Shown: positions 37,075 through 45,180 of the stretch, in pieces
Layout: every line of letters starts with the position of its first letter
Numbering within the stretch: the first letter of the stretch is position 1
Origin: Herbiconiux oxytropis
Lineage (GTDB): Bacteria > Actinomycetota > Actinomycetes > Actinomycetales > Microbacteriaceae
DNA: 64,000 bases
Assembly: GCF_024979315.1 (NCBI RefSeq)
Contig: NZ_JANLCK010000004.1
Coordinates: forward strand, 248,001-312,000
Direction of reading: 5' to 3'
Notes under the pieces: generated by a model
What the model saw: the letters and a program-made list of their open reading frames with translations, nothing else
Databases searched by the model: none
Told to the model about the DNA's origin: nothing
Translations under genes and position numbers: made by a program

Positions 37075-37577
37075 GACGCGCTCACGGGAGGGTGCGCCGA
37101 CCACGGGAACACGATCCAGCGGTCGGTCGTCTTCCAGTGGAAGTCCGGTGCGATCACGGAGCGCGGCTTGATGAACAGGGTGGCCGACTTCACCGTGATG
37201 TCGACCTTCTCGAGCAGCTCCACCACGAGAGCGAGGGTGCGGCCCGAGTCGGCGACGTCGTCGACGAGCAGCACGTTCTTGCCGATCAGGGGCTCGTTGT
37301 CGAGCAGGGGCGGCAGGATGATCGGCTCGGGCAGTGTCTCCTCCACGTCGGAGTAGAACTCGACGTTGAGGCTGCCGCAGCTCTTCACCCCGAGCGCGTA
37401 GGCGAGGGCGCCGCCCGGGATGAGCCCGCCGCGCGCGATGGCGATCACGAAATCGGGCTCGAAGCCGGACTCGACGATGTCCTGCGCGAGAGCCCGGGAG
37501 GCCTCGCCGAACTCGAGCCAGCCGAGCACCTCCCGTTCCGGTGTCGCGGTGTCCTGGAGGTCTACGCTCGGTTCCAT
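37071..37577 (-). CDS. Phosphoribosyltransferase-domain protein
   Basis: A 168-residue type I phosphoribosyltransferase-fold protein. The PRPP-binding loop is VLLVDDVADSGRTLALVV, and the pyrophosphate loop AIARGGLIPGGALAYAL is present. It resembles xanthine/guanine-type enzymes, with FIKPRSVIAPDFHW in the hood region; the base is not identifiable. The ATG at 37577 is chosen by the -10 TAGCCT 7 nt upstream. An ATG at 37634 with an AGAGGA site is a rival start that would overlap the divergent MFS gene by about 59 bp. It is coupled to the S51 gene. Confidence 0.85.
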   Translation of the reverse strand: MEPSVDLQDTATPEREVLGWLEFGEASRALAQDIVESGFEPDFVIAIARGGLIPGGALAYALGVKSCGSLNVEFYSDVEETLPEPIILPPLLDNEPLIGKNVLLVDDVADSGRTLALVVELLEKVDITVKSATLFIKPRSVIAPDFHWKTTDRWIVFPWSAHPPVSAS

Positions 37578-37590
37578 GCAGGTCAGGCTA
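37563..37590. promoter_or_regulatory. Face-to-face leaderless promoters sharing one CATG start region
   Basis: Plus strand: TACGCT at 37563-37568, then 7 nt, then ATG at 37576 (MFS). Minus strand: TAGCCT at 37585-37590, then 7 nt, then ATG at 37577 (phosphoribosyltransferase). The two start codons share the CATG at 37575-37578. Neither has a well-placed Shine-Dalgarno, and each -10 lies inside the other gene's coding sequence. Confidence 0.5.
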
Positions 37591-39045
37591 CCGGACGCGT
37601 CGCGCTCCGCGATCGGGGTCACCGCCTCGCTCATCGGGTTCCTCTTCCTCGTCGAGATCACGAGCGGCATCATCCAGGGCTTCTACGTGCCGCTGATCCC
37701 GGATCTGGTCGAGCACCTCGGCATCCGCGATGCCGACTTCAACTGGTTCGAGGCGGCGCAGCTGCTGCTCTCGGCCATCGTCGTGCCCGTGCTCGCGAAG
37801 CTCGGCGACATGGTCGGCCACAAGCGCATCCTGCTCATCTCGACCGTGCTCACGGCGGCCGCGAGCTGGTGGCTGGTCGTGGCGGGCGACTTCACGTCGT
37901 TCCTCATCGCGTGGGCGCTCCAGGGCTTCTACGTGGTGTGGCTGCCGCTCGAGGTGGCGCTGATCTTCGATCGCGGCCGCCGCACCGGCCGGGCCGCGTC
38001 GCAGACCAGGCGGGCGGCGGGCCTGCTCGTGGTCGCGCTCGAGGCCGGAGCCATCATCGGGGCGCTCTCCAGCGGCCAGATCTTCTCCGCCGTGGGCGAG
38101 AACGTGCCGCTCACGATGATGCTCCCGGCCGTCGCCGTGACGCTCGTGTTCTTCGCGATCCTGTTCGGGGTGCCCGAGTCGACGCCGAGCACGGGGCGAC
38201 GGCTCGACCTGGTGGGGTTCACCATCCTCACCCTCGGCCTCCTGCTCGTGACGAGCGGGCTCACCTTCCTGCGCATCAACGGGCCCGAGACCTGGTGGGT
38301 GTGGGCGCTCATCGCCGTGGGTGTGCTGTCGTTCCTGCCGTTCGGCGCCTACGAGCTCCGGCAGAAGGATCCGGCCATCGACATCCGGATGCTCGCCAAG
38401 CCGCAGATGTGGCCCGTGCAGCTCACCGCGGGCCTCGTGGGCATCAGCCTGCTCGGCGCGCAGGCTCCGCTGGCCACCTTCGCGGGCACCGATCCCGTCA
38501 ACGGGTACGGGCTCGGGCTCCCGGCCTCGTCGATCTCCTACCTCATCGGCGCCTACCTGATCTCGATGATCGTGGGCGCCCTGCTGTTCCCGCTCGTCTC
38601 CCAGCGCACGAGTCCGCGGGTGGCGATGATCGTGGCGACCGTGCTCGTGGCCGTCGGCTACGGGCTGTTCCTGCCCTTCCACACCGAGACCTGGCAGGTG
38701 TTCGCGAACATGGCGATCGCCGGTCTCGGATCGGGTGCCCTCGTGGGAGCCCTCCCCGCAGCCGCCGCGGCCGCCGCCCCCGAGGGGCGCACGGGCATCG
38801 CCGCGGGCCTCACGAACACCACCAAGACGATCGGCGGATCGTTCGCCTCGGCGGTGTTCGCGCTCGTGCTGCTGCACGGCGCCGCCAGCGCGGTCACCGC
38901 GACGGCGTCGAGCCTCAGCGGCTACCTCGTGGTCTGGTCGATCTGCGCGGGCGGCGCGCTCGTGGCAGCCGTGCTCCTCTTCTTCGTGCCGAAGCTCGCC
39001 TTCGCCGACCCCACGGTCACCCCTTCACCTTCAGCTCGCCCCTAG
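37576..39045 (+). CDS. Major facilitator superfamily transporter
   Basis: A 489-residue membrane transporter with 12-14 predicted helices. A loop-2-type segment KLGDMVGHKRILLIS matches the MFS G-x-L-[AS]-D-x-x-G-x-[KR] motif. A central charged region (DRGRRTGRAASQTRR) precedes the second half, and a late segment GALVGALPAAAAAAAPEGRTG lies in the C-half. It fits the drug:H+ antiporter type, but the substrate is unknown. It is divergent from, and overlaps at the start codon, the phosphoribosyltransferase gene; its 3' end overlaps the convergent SDR gene by 29 bp. Confidence 0.87.
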   Translation: MQVRLPDASRSAIGVTASLIGFLFLVEITSGIIQGFYVPLIPDLVEHLGIRDADFNWFEAAQLLLSAIVVPVLAKLGDMVGHKRILLISTVLTAAASWWLVVAGDFTSFLIAWALQGFYVVWLPLEVALIFDRGRRTGRAASQTRRAAGLLVVALEAGAIIGALSSGQIFSAVGENVPLTMMLPAVAVTLVFFAILFGVPESTPSTGRRLDLVGFTILTLGLLLVTSGLTFLRINGPETWWVWALIAVGVLSFLPFGAYELRQKDPAIDIRMLAKPQMWPVQLTAGLVGISLLGAQAPLATFAGTDPVNGYGLGLPASSISYLIGAYLISMIVGALLFPLVSQRTSPRVAMIVATVLVAVGYGLFLPFHTETWQVFANMAIAGLGSGALVGALPAAAAAAAPEGRTGIAAGLTNTTKTIGGSFASAVFALVLLHGAASAVTATASSLSGYLVVWSICAGGALVAAVLLFFVPKLAFADPTVTPSPSARP

Positions 39046-39787
39046 CAACCTTGTAGGGGGCCGACTGGGCGACGGGCTTGATCACCACGAGATCGAGGCT
39101 GATGTGCGGTGGCAGCTCGAGCATCGCGACCATCGTGGCGGCCACGTCGTCGGCGGTCAGCGGATCGGGGACGTTCGCGTAGACGGAGTCGGCGCGATCC
39201 TGGTCGCCCTTGAACCGGTTGAGCGAGAACTCTTCGGTGTGCACCATGCCGGGGGCGATCTCCAGCACGCGGATCGGCTCGCCCGAGAGCTCGAGCCGCA
39301 GCACGTCGAGCATGGCGTGCTCGGCGAACTTGGCGGCGTTGTAGCCGCCACCACCCTCGTAGGGCGTGTGGCCGGCGATCGAGGTGACGGTGAGGATGTC
39401 GGCCGAGCCGCCCGGCTCGACCGAGGCCCGCAGGAGGGGCAGGAGGGCCTGGGTGACCTGCTGCACGGCGATGACGTTGATCTCGTACATCCAGCGCCAG
39501 TCGTCGGCGGAGCCGCCCTCGACCGGATCGAGCCCCATGGCCCCGCCGGCGTTGTTGACGAGGGTCGAGACGCCGCCCGTGGCCTCGAGGAGATCGCGGA
39601 GGGCCACGATGTCCTCCGGCTTCGTGAGGTCGGCCACGAAGTACGACGCGCCCGTCTCCTCGGCGAGCTGCTTGAGGCGGTCCTCCCGGCGGGCGACTCC
39701 CACCACGTCCCACCCGTGCGCGCGCAACAACCGCACGGCCGCCGCCCCGATCCCCGAACTGGCCCCTGTGACAACCGCGCGCTTCAT
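39017..39787 (-). CDS. Short-chain dehydrogenase/reductase
   Basis: A 256-residue SDR. The nucleotide-binding motif VVTGASSGIGAAAVRLL has small residues fitting NADP or NAD. The structural NNAG is in STLVNNAGGAMG. The catalytic Ser, Tyr and Lys appear in TVTSIAGHTPYEGGGGYNAAK. It is close to the YdfG/SDR classical type. GGAAGGA lies before the ATG, and the untranslated leader can form a GGGGCC/GGCCCC hairpin (39807-39823). Substrate unknown. Confidence 0.9.
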   Translation of the reverse strand: MKRAVVTGASSGIGAAAVRLLRAHGWDVVGVARREDRLKQLAEETGASYFVADLTKPEDIVALRDLLEATGGVSTLVNNAGGAMGLDPVEGGSADDWRWMYEINVIAVQQVTQALLPLLRASVEPGGSADILTVTSIAGHTPYEGGGGYNAAKFAEHAMLDVLRLELSGEPIRVLEIAPGMVHTEEFSLNRFKGDQDRADSVYANVPDPLTADDVAATMVAMLELPPHISLDLVVIKPVAQSAPYKVARGELKVKG

Positions 39788-39840
39788 CTTCAGTCCTTCC
39801 GTGGCCGGGGCCGTCCCGGCCCCATCGACACCATCAAAGG

Positions 39841-39846
39841 TAGTCT
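39841..39846 (+). promoter_or_regulatory. -10 element of the leaderless acyltransferase gene
   Basis: TAGTCT is followed by 6 nt (ggaacc) and the GTG at 39853. No Shine-Dalgarno is present between them, so transcript and reading frame probably begin together. Confidence 0.45.
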
Positions 39847-39852
39847 GGAACC

Positions 39853-40884
39853 GTGCCGCCCCCAGCTCAGCGGGTTCCGCTCTGGGACAACGCCCGATTC
39901 GTCGCCATCACGCTCGTCGTGGCGGGGCACGCCATCCTCAAGCTCATCTCGGAGTCCGACGTCTCCTACGGCGTCTACCTCTTCATCTACGCCTTCCACG
40001 TGCCGGTGTTCGTGGCGGTGGCCGGCTACTTCGCGAAGTCGGACGCGCCGGGACCTGCGCAGTTGAAGCGCCTCGTCACCGACCTCGTGCTGCCGTACCT
40101 GATCTTCGAGGCCATCTGGACCGGCATCCACTGGATCCTCGACGGCCGGCCACGGATCGACTTCGTGAGCCCGTCGTGGACCCTGTGGTTCCTGCTCGCC
40201 CTCATCCTGTGGCGGGTCGTGCTCCCCTACCTCGCGCTCCTGCGCTTCCCGCTCGTGATCTCGGTGATCGTCTCGGTCGCGAGCGGCTACCTGCCCGCCC
40301 TCGGAGGCGTGCTCGCCCTCGACCGGGCCCTCGGGCTGCTGCCGTTCTTCGTGCTCGGCTGGAAGCTCCGACAGCTCCCGCTCGCCGACCTCTGGCTGCG
40401 CGCGTCGACGCGCGTGGTCTGGGGTGTGCGGGCCGTGTCGATCGGCCTGTTCACCGCTCTCGCCCTGGTGATCGCGAGCGACATGGGGTTCTGGCGCGAC
40501 GTGAAGATCCGTCGTGTGCTGCTGTTCCAGGAGGCGTACCCGTCGTTCGGCTACGACGAGTGGTGGGCCGGAGGCCTGAGGCTCGCCGCCATCGTCGTCG
40601 CCGGTGTCCTCGTGATCGCGTTCCTCACGCTCATCCCCCGCCGCGGCACCTGGTTCTCCCCGCTCGGCCAGGCCACGATGTACGTCTACCTGCTGCACAG
40701 CTTCGTGCTCTACCCGCTGCGGGAGTCGGGCTGGCTCGACGGGGTGCTGCCGTGGTGGGTGCTGCCGGCCATGATCGTGTTCAGCGTGCTGGTCGCCGTG
40801 GGGCTCTCCCAGCCCCTCGTGCGGAAGATCTTCCGGCCGCTCGTGGAGCCCCGGGCCGAATGGCTGTTCCGGCGGTCCGCGTAA
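39853..40884 (+). CDS. Membrane acyltransferase (acyltransferase family 3)
   Basis: A 343-residue polytopic protein with about ten hydrophobic helices. The N-terminal segment WDNARFVAITLVVAGHAILK contains the conserved R-x9-H pattern of acyltransferase-3 / OafA / fucose-4-O-acetylase-like enzymes, which O-acylate sugars or lipids from the cytoplasmic side. YVYLLHSFVLYPLR is a typical late motif. It starts at GTG in a leaderless context. No polysaccharide cluster surrounds it, so the acceptor is unknown. Confidence 0.85.
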   Translation: MPPPAQRVPLWDNARFVAITLVVAGHAILKLISESDVSYGVYLFIYAFHVPVFVAVAGYFAKSDAPGPAQLKRLVTDLVLPYLIFEAIWTGIHWILDGRPRIDFVSPSWTLWFLLALILWRVVLPYLALLRFPLVISVIVSVASGYLPALGGVLALDRALGLLPFFVLGWKLRQLPLADLWLRASTRVVWGVRAVSIGLFTALALVIASDMGFWRDVKIRRVLLFQEAYPSFGYDEWWAGGLRLAAIVVAGVLVIAFLTLIPRRGTWFSPLGQATMYVYLLHSFVLYPLRESGWLDGVLPWWVLPAMIVFSVLVAVGLSQPLVRKIFRPLVEPRAEWLFRRSA

Positions 40885-40908
40885 GGTTACGCCGAGCGTC
40901 GGGCGTCG

Positions 40909-40938
40909 TTGCGCGCGTGGACCCCGCGACCGTACGCT
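40909..40938 (+). promoter_or_regulatory. Probable metY promoter
   Basis: TTGCGC (40909-40914) and TACGCT (40933-40938) are separated by 18 bp, which fits a vegetative -35/-10 pair. Transcription would start near 40945, leaving about a 28-nt leader with GGAGAC before the metY ATG. Confidence 0.4.
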
Positions 40939-40972
40939 TCCAGCAGTTCCGATCCGACCTTTGGAGACCTCC

Positions 40973-42298
40973 ATGACCGACAACGCTGCGAACTGGAAGT
41001 TCGAGACCAAGCAGATCCACACCGGCGCGCAGCCGGACCCCACCACCAACGCCCGCGCGACGCCGATCTACCAGACCACCTCGTACGTCTTCAACAACGC
41101 CGACCACGCGAAGAACCTCTTCGCCCTCGCGGAGTTCGGCAACATCTACACGCGCATCCACAACCCCACGCAGGACGTCGTGGAGCAGCGCGTTGCCGCG
41201 CTCGAGGGCGGGACAGCAGCGCTGCTGGTCGCCTCGGGCCAGGCCGCTGAGACCTTCGCCGTGCTCAACATCGCCCAGGCCGGCGACCACATCGTCTCGT
41301 CGTCGTCGATCTACGGCGGCACCTACAACCTCTTCAAGTACACGCTCGCGAAGCTCGGCATCGAGACCACGTTCGTGGAGGACCAGGACGACGCCGAAGA
41401 GTGGCGCCGGGCCGTGCGCCCCAACACGAAGCTCTTCTTCGCCGAGACCATCGGCAACCCCAAGATCAACATCCTCGACATCGGGCTCGTCTCCACCGTC
41501 GCCCACGAGTCGGGCGTGCCGCTCATCGTCGACAACACGATCGCGACCCCCTACCTCATCCGCCCGCTCGAGCACGGCGCCGACATCGTGGTGCACTCGG
41601 CCACGAAGTTCCTCGGCGGCCACGGCACCGTCATCGGCGGCATCATCGTCGACGGCGGAAAGTTCGAGTGGTCGAAGAACGTCGAGAAGTTCCCCGGCCT
41701 CACCGAGCCCGACCCGTCCTACCACGGGGTCAGCTACACCGGTGCCCTGGGCGACCCCATCGCCTACGTCATCAAGGCGCGTGTGCAGCTCCTCCGCGAC
41801 CTCGGTGCCGCGATCGCCCCGGCCAGCGCCTGGCAGCTCATCCAGGGCATCGAGACGCTCTCGCTCCGGATCGAGCGTCACGTGCAGAACGCCCAGGAGA
41901 TCGCGGAGTGGCTCGACAACCACGACGACGTCGCGACCGTGTACTACGCGGGGCTCCCCTCGAGCCCCTGGTACGCGGCAGCGAACAAGTACGCCCCGAA
42001 GGGCGTCGGCGCCGTGCTGTCGTTCGAGCTCAAGGGCGGCGTGGATGCGGGACGCACCTTCGTGGAGAGCCTCTCGCTCTTCAGCCACCTCGCCAACATC
42101 GGCGACGTGCGCTCCCTCGTCATCCACCCCGCCTCCACCACCCACAGCCAGCTCACCCCCGAGCAGCAGCTCACCGCGGGCGTCACCCCCGGCCTCGTGC
42201 GCCTCTCGGTGGGCCTCGAGAACATCGACGACCTCAAGGCCGATCTGGAGAGCGGCCTCGCAGCCGCCCGCGACGTGGTCCGGGCCAACGCTGTGTGA
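40973..42298 (+). CDS. metY: O-acetylhomoserine sulfhydrylase (Cys/Met metabolism PLP enzyme)
   Basis: A 441-residue PLP enzyme making homocysteine from O-acetylhomoserine and sulfide. The N-terminal [20 protein letters not shown] and the PLP lysine in [18 protein letters not shown] are the MetY signatures. The ATG at 40973 with GGAGACCTCC just upstream is preferred over one 12 nt earlier. MetX, which makes its substrate, is the next gene on the same strand after an unusual 376-bp spacer, so the two form direct sulfhydrylation. Confidence 0.96.
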   Translation: MTDNAANWKFETKQIHTGAQPDPTTNARATPIYQTTSYVFNNADHAKNLFALAEFGNIYTRIHNPTQDVVEQRVAALEGGTAALLVASGQAAETFAVLNIAQAGDHIVSSSSIYGGTYNLFKYTLAKLGIETTFVEDQDDAEEWRRAVRPNTKLFFAETIGNPKINILDIGLVSTVAHESGVPLIVDNTIATPYLIRPLEHGADIVVHSATKFLGGHGTVIGGIIVDGGKFEWSKNVEKFPGLTEPDPSYHGVSYTGALGDPIAYVIKARVQLLRDLGAAIAPASAWQLIQGIETLSLRIERHVQNAQEIAEWLDNHDDVATVYYAGLPSSPWYAAANKYAPKGVGAVLSFELKGGVDAGRTFVESLSLFSHLANIGDVRSLVIHPASTTHSQLTPEQQLTAGVTPGLVRLSVGLENIDDLKADLESGLAAARDVVRANAV

Positions 42299-42406
42299 TC
42301 TACCGCGCCGCCGCCTCTGCGGCGCGGGCGACATGTGAGGCCGTCGTCGTTCCGCGTCGCTTCGCGGCGCGGCCCGGCGACGGTCTCACTCCGGGTACAG
42401 GAGAAG

Positions 42407-42436
42407 GGCCCCTTGCGTAACATTCGGCAAGGGGCC
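42407..42436 (+). other. Strong hairpin inside the metY-metX element
   Basis: GGCCCCTTGC (42407-42416) pairs perfectly with GCAAGGGGCC (42427-42436) around a 10-nt loop, extendable by one GU and one AU pair. No T-run follows. It may terminate or process the metY transcript. Confidence 0.55.
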
Positions 42437-42481
42437 TTCCCCATGCGCAAGACTTCCTTCGAGGCCGCCCGCGATGGTCCC

Positions 42482-42562
42482 ACCCCAGGTCCCCTCGCAA
42501 GGAGCCCCACCCCAGGTCCCCTCGCAAGGAGCCCTACCCCAGGTCCCCTCGCAAGGGGCCCT
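42482..42562 (+). repeat. Three tandem 27-bp repeats
   Basis: Three head-to-tail copies of a 27-bp unit, beginning ACCCCAGGTCCCCTCGCAAGG, run from 42482 to 42562 with one or two differences. Each copy carries GCAAGGRGCC (42497, 42524, 42551); the third is identical to the right arm of the hairpin at 42427-42436. No spacers separate the copies, so this is not a CRISPR. Confidence 0.85.
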
Positions 42563-42674
42563 ACCCACCCGACCCAGAGCGGCACGGTTGCCGCGAAGCG
42601 CCGCGCAGCGACGCGTAGCGACAGCCGCGCCGCATGTCGCCTGCGCCGCAGAGGCGGCGGCGCAGAAAGAAAAC

Positions 42675-43880
42675 ATGGACTGGCAGACGAACGAAGACAC
42701 CGTACCCTCCGGCTTCATCACCGATGCGCAGATCAGGTCGGTGCTCGGAAAGCCCCCTGCGTCGGGCGCGTGGCGGGAGGGTGACCCCGTGGGGCGGCGG
42801 CTGTTCGCCGATGTCGGTGAGTTCGTGTTCGAGAACGGGGTGCGGCTGCCGCAGACGCGACTGGCGTACCAGACCTATGGCACGCTCTCCCCGGAGCGGG
42901 ACAACGCGGTGCTCGTGCTGCACGCGCTGACCGGCGACAGCAACCTCAACCATCCGGCCGAGCCGGGACATCCGACCGACGGCTGGTGGCCGGGGCTCGT
43001 GGGGCCCGGCCTGCCGATCGACACCGACCGCTGGTTCGTGGTGGCGCCGAACATGCTGGGCGGCTGCCAGGGCTCGACGGGCCCCTCCTCGATCGCCCCC
43101 GACGGCGCGGAGTGGGGCGCGCGCTTCCCGTACACCACCATCGCCGACCAGGTGCGGGCGCAGCACGCCCTCTCGGAGGTCCTCGGAATCGATCGCTGGT
43201 TCGCGGTGGTCGGCGGTTCGATGGGCGGCATGCAGGTGCTCGAGTGGGGCGTGCGGTATCCGGATGCCATGGACCGCATCGCCGTGATCGCCGCGCCCGC
43301 GCTCAGCTCGGCCGATCAGATCGCGCTGAACTCGGTGCAGGTGCAGGCCATCCGTGCCGACGCGGCCTTCCACGGCGGCGACTACTACGACGCGGCCGAC
43401 GGCGAGGGCCCGCACCAGGGCCTCGCGCTGGCAAGGCGGATGGCGCTCTTGAACTACCGCAGCCCGAGCGAGCTGAACGGCCGGTTCCAGCGCAGCTGGC
43501 AGAGCGGCATCAGCCCGCTCGGCGGTGGTGGCCGCTTCGCGGTGGAGTCATATCTCGACTTCCATGGCAACAAGTTCACCCGCCGCTTCGACGCGAACAC
43601 CTACATCACGCTGGTGGAGGCCATGAACTCGCACGACATCGGCCGGGGACGGGCGGGGATCGTGCCGGCTCTCGAGTCGGTCACGGCGCGGGCGCTCGTG
43701 GTGGGCATCGACAGCGACCGGCTGTTCCCGGTGGAGGACCAGGCCCTCATCGCCCGCTACCTGCCGAACACCCTCGACGGCGACGAGCCCGTGGTGATCG
43801 AGTCGAAGTTCGGCCACGACGGGTTCCTGATCGAGTTCGACGAGGTGGGCCGGGAGATCGCGCGACTCTTCGCGGAGTGA
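42675..43880 (+). CDS. metX: Homoserine O-acetyltransferase
   Basis: A 401-residue alpha/beta-hydrolase-fold acyltransferase making O-acetylhomoserine for MetY. The nucleophile is in VVGGSMGGMQVLEWG; the Asp (VVGIDSDRLFPV) and His (KFGHDGFLIE) complete the triad. The sequence NMLGGCQGSTGPSS is the MetX signature. The ATG at 42675 lies just beyond the right arm of the inverted repeat, with only AGAAAGAAAAC before it, a weak ribosome binding site. The frame stays open upstream through the repeats, but that part is not family-like. Confidence 0.95.
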   Translation: MDWQTNEDTVPSGFITDAQIRSVLGKPPASGAWREGDPVGRRLFADVGEFVFENGVRLPQTRLAYQTYGTLSPERDNAVLVLHALTGDSNLNHPAEPGHPTDGWWPGLVGPGLPIDTDRWFVVAPNMLGGCQGSTGPSSIAPDGAEWGARFPYTTIADQVRAQHALSEVLGIDRWFAVVGGSMGGMQVLEWGVRYPDAMDRIAVIAAPALSSADQIALNSVQVQAIRADAAFHGGDYYDAADGEGPHQGLALARRMALLNYRSPSELNGRFQRSWQSGISPLGGGGRFAVESYLDFHGNKFTRRFDANTYITLVEAMNSHDIGRGRAGIVPALESVTARALVVGIDSDRLFPVEDQALIARYLPNTLDGDEPVVIESKFGHDGFLIEFDEVGREIARLFAE

Positions 43881-43889
43881 CGAAAATGC

Positions 43890-43924
43890 GGCCGGGGATC
43901 CCACTCGCGTGCGGATCCCCGGCC
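43890..43924 (+). terminator. Terminator after metX
   Basis: A perfect 12-bp stem: GGCCGGGGATCC (43890-43901) with GGATCCCCGGCC (43913-43924), loop of 11 nt. It lies 10 nt after the metX stop and is preceded by GAAAAT and followed by AATTCC rather than a full T-run. This is the most convincing operon end in this part. Confidence 0.75.
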
Positions 43925-44004
43925 AATTCCCCCCAGAACTGATTCGAGATTACCGACACCTGTCGAGTTGCTCTCGCCCCAATTCAGGGGGTAGTCCCCG
44001 CCGA

Positions 44005-44010
44005 TAGGAT
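44005..44010 (+). promoter_or_regulatory. -10 element of the kinase operon
   Basis: TAGGAT is followed by 6 nt (gcagac) and the GTG at 44017. No ribosome binding site is present, which suggests a leaderless message for the kinase-pseudokinase-regulator operon. Confidence 0.5.
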
Positions 44011-44016
44011 GCAGAC

Positions 44017-45180
44017 GTGCCCCGGACCGAGCGCGAACGCCACAAGCTCCTCACGCGTACAGCGCGCAATCTCGGTCTCCTCTTCGCCGGATCGTCCTTC
44101 ATCACCGTGGTCGTGGCGAACGTCGCCGACCTGGGTCCGGTCGCCCCGGCCCTCGCCCTGATGGTGCTCACGGGGTTCGGCTTCTACCTCGTCGGTTCGA
44201 CCCGCACCCCCGTGATGCCGGTCGCCACCTATGTGATCTCGCTCGCCACCCTCGCGGCGTTCTGCCTCCCGGGCGCCGCCGTCTCCGACACCGCCACGAC
44301 GAACGGCATCACCCTCTTCGCCTCCACGGCCATCCCGTCGCTCATCGCCACTCTCGCCGCACACCCGCGGTTCCTCTGGCTCGTCATCCCCGCCTATGTC
44401 CCCGTGCTCGTGCTCGTGGTGGCCGCCACCTGGCCCACGGGGCGAGGGGCGTTCGTGATCGCCTCGGTGCTCGTGGGCTGGACCGCTCTGTTCGTGGCGG
44501 CGTCGTGGTTGTCGGCGAGCCTTCGGCGAGCCTTCCTCGGCATGGCCCGGCTCGGCCGCGCCCACGCCGTCGAGCGCCAGTCGAGCGAGCTCGAGGCGCA
44601 GCGTCGGCACGGTGCACGGCTGCTGCACGACACCGTGCTCGCCACGCTCACCCTGCTGGCCCACTCGGGGATCGGCGTGCAGCCCGAGGCGCTCCGCAAC
44701 CAGGCGGCGGAAGATGCGCGGCTGCTCCGCCAGCTCCGCCTCGGGGGCACCCCGATGCCGCGCTCCTCCGGCGGCTACACCCTCGAGCGCGTGGAGACGG
44801 GCGATCTCGGCCACACCCTCGAATCGGTGAAGCAGCGCTTCGGCAGGATGGGCCTGCAGGTGGCGTGGCACGGATCTGGTCAGATCCTGCTGCAGAGCCA
44901 CGTGCTCGACGCCTTCCTGCTCTCGCTCTCGGAGTGCCTGGAGAACGTGCGGCGGCACGCCGAGGTCGGTTCGGCCGACGTCACGATCACCGAGGACGAC
45001 ACGACCGTGCGTGCGATGGTGACCGACGCGGGCGTGGGCTTCGACCTCGACGCAGTCGATCTCGAACGACTGGGGCTCGCCGAATCGGTCATGGCGCGCA
45101 TCCGCGACGTCGGAGGCAAGGTGCGGCTGTTCTCCTCCCCCGGTTCCGGGACGACCGTCGTGCTGGAGGTGCCGAAATGA
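44017..45180 (+). CDS. Membrane sensor histidine kinase (NarL-partner type)
   Basis: A 387-residue kinase. About six hydrophobic segments span residues 18-165, then the dimerisation helix carries His204 in ARLLHDTVLATLTLLAH (HisKA_3-like). The ATPase domain shows the N box (ECLENVRRHA, Asn310), the G1 box Asp337 in VTDAGVGFDL, and a G-rich lid GSGTT. No extracellular sensing domain is visible, so the ligand is unknown and perhaps sensed in the membrane. Its stop overlaps the start of the next gene (ATGA). It starts leaderless with GTG. Confidence 0.9.
   Translation: MPRTERERHKLLTRTARNLGLLFAGSSFITVVVANVADLGPVAPALALMVLTGFGFYLVGSTRTPVMPVATYVISLATLAAFCLPGAAVSDTATTNGITLFASTAIPSLIATLAAHPRFLWLVIPAYVPVLVLVVAATWPTGRGAFVIASVLVGWTALFVAASWLSASLRRAFLGMARLGRAHAVERQSSELEAQRRHGARLLHDTVLATLTLLAHSGIGVQPEALRNQAAEDARLLRQLRLGGTPMPRSSGGYTLERVETGDLGHTLESVKQRFGRMGLQVAWHGSGQILLQSHVLDAFLLSLSECLENVRRHAEVGSADVTITEDDTTVRAMVTDAGVGFDLDAVDLERLGLAESVMARIRDVGGKVRLFSSPGSGTTVVLEVPK

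Larger units (their letters stand above)
42306..42662 (+). repeat. Inverted-repeat element filling the metY-metX spacer
   Basis: This spacer (42299-42674) has no gene. A left arm at 42306-42369 and a right arm at 42599-42662 are inverted copies: the outer 30 bp match at 29 positions, and over 64 bp about 54 positions match with no gaps. Each arm also holds CGCCGC-CTCT-GCGGCG. The left arm begins 8 nt after the metY stop, and the right arm ends 12 nt before the metX ATG. No clear target duplication is seen. It could be a non-autonomous mobile element or a long structured leader. Confidence 0.7.

Noticed and set aside
37578-37634. Longer phosphoribosyltransferase start at 37634
   Set aside because: It has a decent AGAGGA site but would overlap the divergent MFS gene by about 59 bp; the start at 37577 has a well-placed -10. 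Kept as an alternative rather than excluded.
40909-40938. T-box or other leader RNA before metY
   Set aside because: Only 88 nt separate the genes and no T-box consensus is present; a simple promoter explains the region.
42482-42562. CRISPR-like repeats in the metY-metX spacer
   Set aside because: The 27-bp units are directly adjacent with no unique spacers and no cas genes are nearby, so this is a tandem repeat.
42299-42674. SAM riboswitch upstream of metX
   Set aside because: No SAM-I, SAM-II or SAM-IV core pattern could be recognised by eye; a covariance-model search would be needed to exclude it fully.
42474-42674. N-terminal extension of metX through the repeats
   Set aside because: The frame is open because 27-bp repeats keep phase, but the encoded Pro/Gln/Ala-rich sequence is not family-like and the MetX protein is complete from 42675.
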